From the NCBI GenBank assembly GCA_900489925.1, contig UEHQ01000002.1, forward strand, positions 542,207-606,206: a stretch of DNA of 64,000 nt, given 5' to 3'. The translations under genes were made by a program, and so were the position numbers. The first letter of the stretch is position 1, and every line of letters starts with the position of its first letter. Shown here piece by piece: positions 62,358 to 64,000 of this stretch. Source of the stretch: Hyphomicrobiales bacterium. Its GTDB lineage: Bacteria > Pseudomonadota > Alphaproteobacteria > Rhizobiales > Rhizobiaceae. Below the pieces are notes generated by a model, which was not told the DNA's origin, made no database searches, and saw only the letters and a program-made list of their open reading frames with translations.

Positions 62358-63416
62358 ATGGAAACGTCCGAGATCATCCTTTCAGGCGATACGGCGGGTA
62401 TTGAATGGCGGCTTCCGGTGCTGCGCTTCAAGGGCAGCGATCCGAAGGCGCCGAAGGTCTACATCCAGGCAGCGCTGCACGCCAATGAATTGCCCGGTAC
62501 GGCGCTGGCTCATTTCCTCTGCGAACAGCTGCGCCAGTGCGAAAGCGCCGGGCTGATCCGCGGCGACATCACGGTCGTGCCGCAAGCCAATCCGATCGGA
62601 ACGGCGCAGTCGCACTTCGGCGAACTGCAGGGACGGTTCGACCTCGCATCGCGGACGAATTTCAACCGCGAGTTCCCGCTGATCTCCGCCAAGGACCGCG
62701 ATACCCTGATCGACAACCTCGATCACCGCACGGCAGTCGACAAGCTCAAGCGCCAGCTGATGCATATGGCGCTCGGCGCGGATCTCGTCATCGACCTGCA
62801 CTGCGACGACGAAGCGCTGCAATATGCCTATATCGACGACGCCTTCTGGCCGGAAGCGCAGGATCTGGCTGCGGCTTTCGACATGGAAGCAGTGTTCCTC
62901 TCCGACGGCGAGAGCTCCGCATTCGAGGAAGCCGTGGGCCACGCCTGGAAGTACGAGGAGGCCGGCGAGAAGAAAGCGCAGCTCCCCGGTAAGCTGTCGG
63001 TGACCGTCGAGCTTCGCGGCCGCCGCGACGTCTATCCTGAAATGGCGGCGAAGGACGCGGACGGGCTGTTTCGCTTCCTGGCGGGCCGAGGGGTCATCGA
63101 TAGCGCCGTTCCGGCAGCATCGTTCACCGGCCCGGCCGTGCCGCTCGACAATGTCGAGATGATCCGCGCACCCGACGCCGGGACCATTCTTTTCCATCGC
63201 AACATCGGCGAGACGATCGCGGAAGGCGAGCTGCTGGCAACGCTGATCACAAGGCCCGGCGCAATCGATGGCAGCGTCGAGGTTCGGGCGCCACAGGCAG
63301 GCCTGATCGTGACCCGAACGTCCGAGCGTTTCGTGCGCCGCAGAGGCGACCTGATGAAGATCGCTTGCGAAAACCCGAGCAGGGCAGCACGCAAGGCCGG
63401 AACGCTGGAGGACTGA
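62358..63416 (+). CDS. Succinylglutamate desuccinylase/aspartoacylase-family protein
   Basis: A 352-residue zinc-dependent carboxypeptidase-fold protein. Zinc ligands are in ALHANELPG (HxxE), with a later His in LVIDLHCDDE. The C-terminal biotinyl-lipoyl-like barrel (GTILFHRNIGETIAEGELLATLITR) is common in this group. It cleaves an N-acyl amino acid; the exact substrate is unknown. An ArsC/Spx-like gene starts just after it. Confidence 0.87.
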   Translation: METSEIILSGDTAGIEWRLPVLRFKGSDPKAPKVYIQAALHANELPGTALAHFLCEQLRQCESAGLIRGDITVVPQANPIGTAQSHFGELQGRFDLASRTNFNREFPLISAKDRDTLIDNLDHRTAVDKLKRQLMHMALGADLVIDLHCDDEALQYAYIDDAFWPEAQDLAAAFDMEAVFLSDGESSAFEEAVGHAWKYEEAGEKKAQLPGKLSVTVELRGRRDVYPEMAAKDADGLFRFLAGRGVIDSAVPAASFTGPAVPLDNVEMIRAPDAGTILFHRNIGETIAEGELLATLITRPGAIDGSVEVRAPQAGLIVTRTSERFVRRRGDLMKIACENPSRAARKAGTLED

Positions 63417-63418
63417 AA

Positions 63419-63769
63419 ATGGCTGTCACCATTTATGGCATCAAGAATTGCGACACGATGAAGAAGGCGCGCAGCTGGCTCGACGAGCACGACGTCGCCT
63501 ATGATTTCCACGACTACAAAGCCGTCGGGATCGATCGCGCGCATCTGGAAAAATGGACGGCCGAAGCGGGCTGGGAGACGGTGCTGAACCGTGCCGGAAC
63601 GACATTCCGCAAGCTTCCCGAAGAGGCCCGCCAGGATCTCGACAAGAACAAGGCCATTGCCCTGATGATCGAGCAGCCGTCGATGATAAAGCGGCCGGTC
63701 GTGGAAGCCGACGGCAAGCTTCTGATCGGCTTCAAGCCGGACAGCTACGCCGATTTCTTCGAGTCCTGA
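63419..63769 (+). CDS. ArsC/Spx-family (YffB-like) protein
   Basis: A 116-residue thioredoxin-fold protein: MAVTIYGIKNCDTMKKARSWLDEHDV has a single Cys (CDTMKKA) as in Spx/ArsC, and KRPVVEADGKLLIGFKPDSY is the C-terminal signature. It may be a thiol-disulfide or glutathione-linked reductase; arsenate activity is not implied. Start codon 3 nt after the upstream stop. Confidence 0.88.
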   Translation: MAVTIYGIKNCDTMKKARSWLDEHDVAYDFHDYKAVGIDRAHLEKWTAEAGWETVLNRAGTTFRKLPEEARQDLDKNKAIALMIEQPSMIKRPVVEADGKLLIGFKPDSYADFFES

Positions 63770-63772
63770 GCC

Positions 63773-64000
63773 ATGTCGAAGACGACCCGCGCAACCCAGG
63801 TTCTCGGCAAGGCGGGCGTGGCCTTTTCCGTTCATACCTACGATTACGACCCGAACGCCGAGCGCGTCGGGCTGCAGGCGGCGGAAGCGATCGGCGAGGA
63901 GCCGCACCGGGTGCTGAAAACGCTGATGGCGGAGGTCGACGGCAAGCCGGTCTGTGTCGTGGTCCCGTCGGACCGGGAGGTCAGCATGAAGAAGCTCGCC
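63773..64000 (+). CDS. ybaK: YbaK/EbsC-family Cys-tRNA(Pro) deacylase (truncated by window edge)
   Basis: The first 76 residues are visible: MSKTTRATQVLGKAGVAFSVHTYDYDPNAERVGLQAAEAIGEEPHRVLKTLM, then KPVCVVVPSDREVSMKKLA. This is the YbaK N-terminus, including the conserved Lys of VLKTL. It removes cysteine mischarged on tRNA(Pro). The rest lies outside the window. Confidence 0.9.
   Translation, partial: MSKTTRATQVLGKAGVAFSVHTYDYDPNAERVGLQAAEAIGEEPHRVLKTLMAEVDGKPVCVVVPSDREVSMKKLA

Noticed and set aside
63419..63769. Arsenate reductase
   Set aside because: The protein is ArsC/Spx-like but lacks the extra cysteines and context of an arsenic operon; called only at family level.
1..64000. CRISPR array, rRNA or tRNA genes
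   Set aside because: No regularly spaced repeats and no rRNA or cloverleaf sequence could be found in the intergenic spaces.

Overview
This is a high-GC alphaproteobacterial chromosome segment, most probably from the Rhizobiaceae (Rhizobium, Agrobacterium or Ensifer-like). The assignment rests on a Sinorhizobium-type phospholipid N-methyltransferase (pmtA), a choline-O-sulfate module (LysR regulator, choX, betC), a ugpBAEC operon behind a PhoB-type direct-repeat box, a possible Irr-type iron box, and the general protein character. The genus cannot be fixed from the sequence alone. Most of the window is housekeeping: prfC, dut, cysK, gshB, rsmI-yraN, dnaN, pyrF, uppP, queG, an RsmB-family methyltransferase and guaA. 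I saw no rRNA, tRNA or CRISPR array.

Layout. 1-5.6 kb: FadR-type regulator fragment with a CynX-like MFS, a secreted S10 carboxypeptidase, and otsB-otsA for trehalose. 5.6-9.9 kb: choline-sulfate regulator, choX, betC, a molbindin-like protein and trmO. 9.9-16.9 kb: prfC, dut, acetyltransferase, Lrp regulator with EamA exporter, dps, a LysE exporter and cysK. 16.9-28.4 kb: comM (yifB) split by a 9.9-kb element. 28.5-36 kb: gshB, a cupin protein, ugpBAEC, yraN and rsmI. 36-45 kb: dnaN, pmtA, a degenerate-motif histidine phosphatase, pyrF, a DUF1330 protein, an NDUFA9-like protein, a 50-residue secreted microprotein, uppP, and GST-queG-epimerase. 45-54.3 kb: RlpA-like protein, an RsmB-family methyltransferase, an imelysin / di-heme oxidoreductase / imelysin / DUF1513 iron-related cluster, a DUF2252 protein and TspO. 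54.3-64 kb: thioesterase-nucleosidase pair, guaA, MFS-AKR with a divergent LysR, a GT4 glycosyltransferase, a 2'-5' RNA ligase-like protein, an AstE/aspartoacylase-like enzyme, an Spx/ArsC-like protein and a truncated YbaK.

The most unusual region is 17841-27766. A large serine recombinase has inserted an integrative mobilizable element into comM exactly before the Walker A coding segment. Both junctions can be read at base level. The two ends carry inverted arms (TTGTGCTACATTAATT) that reconstruct a near-palindromic attP. The shared CAG reconstructs attB, and excision would restore an uninterrupted 510-codon comM. The element carries a MobV-type relaxase, two small paralogous proteins, a Tat-exported arylsulfatase, an orphan 446-residue protein, and a gene for an AT-hook plus ribbon-helix-helix-like protein. 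That last gene is studded with copies of a TTTYCGTGACGG repeat that may be its own binding array.

How the genes fit together. Choline-O-sulfate capture and hydrolysis (choX, betC), PC synthesis (pmtA), glycerol-3-phosphate uptake (ugp) and trehalose synthesis (otsBA) suit a soil or plant-associated lifestyle with osmotic and phosphate stress. The imelysin cluster points to periplasmic iron acquisition.
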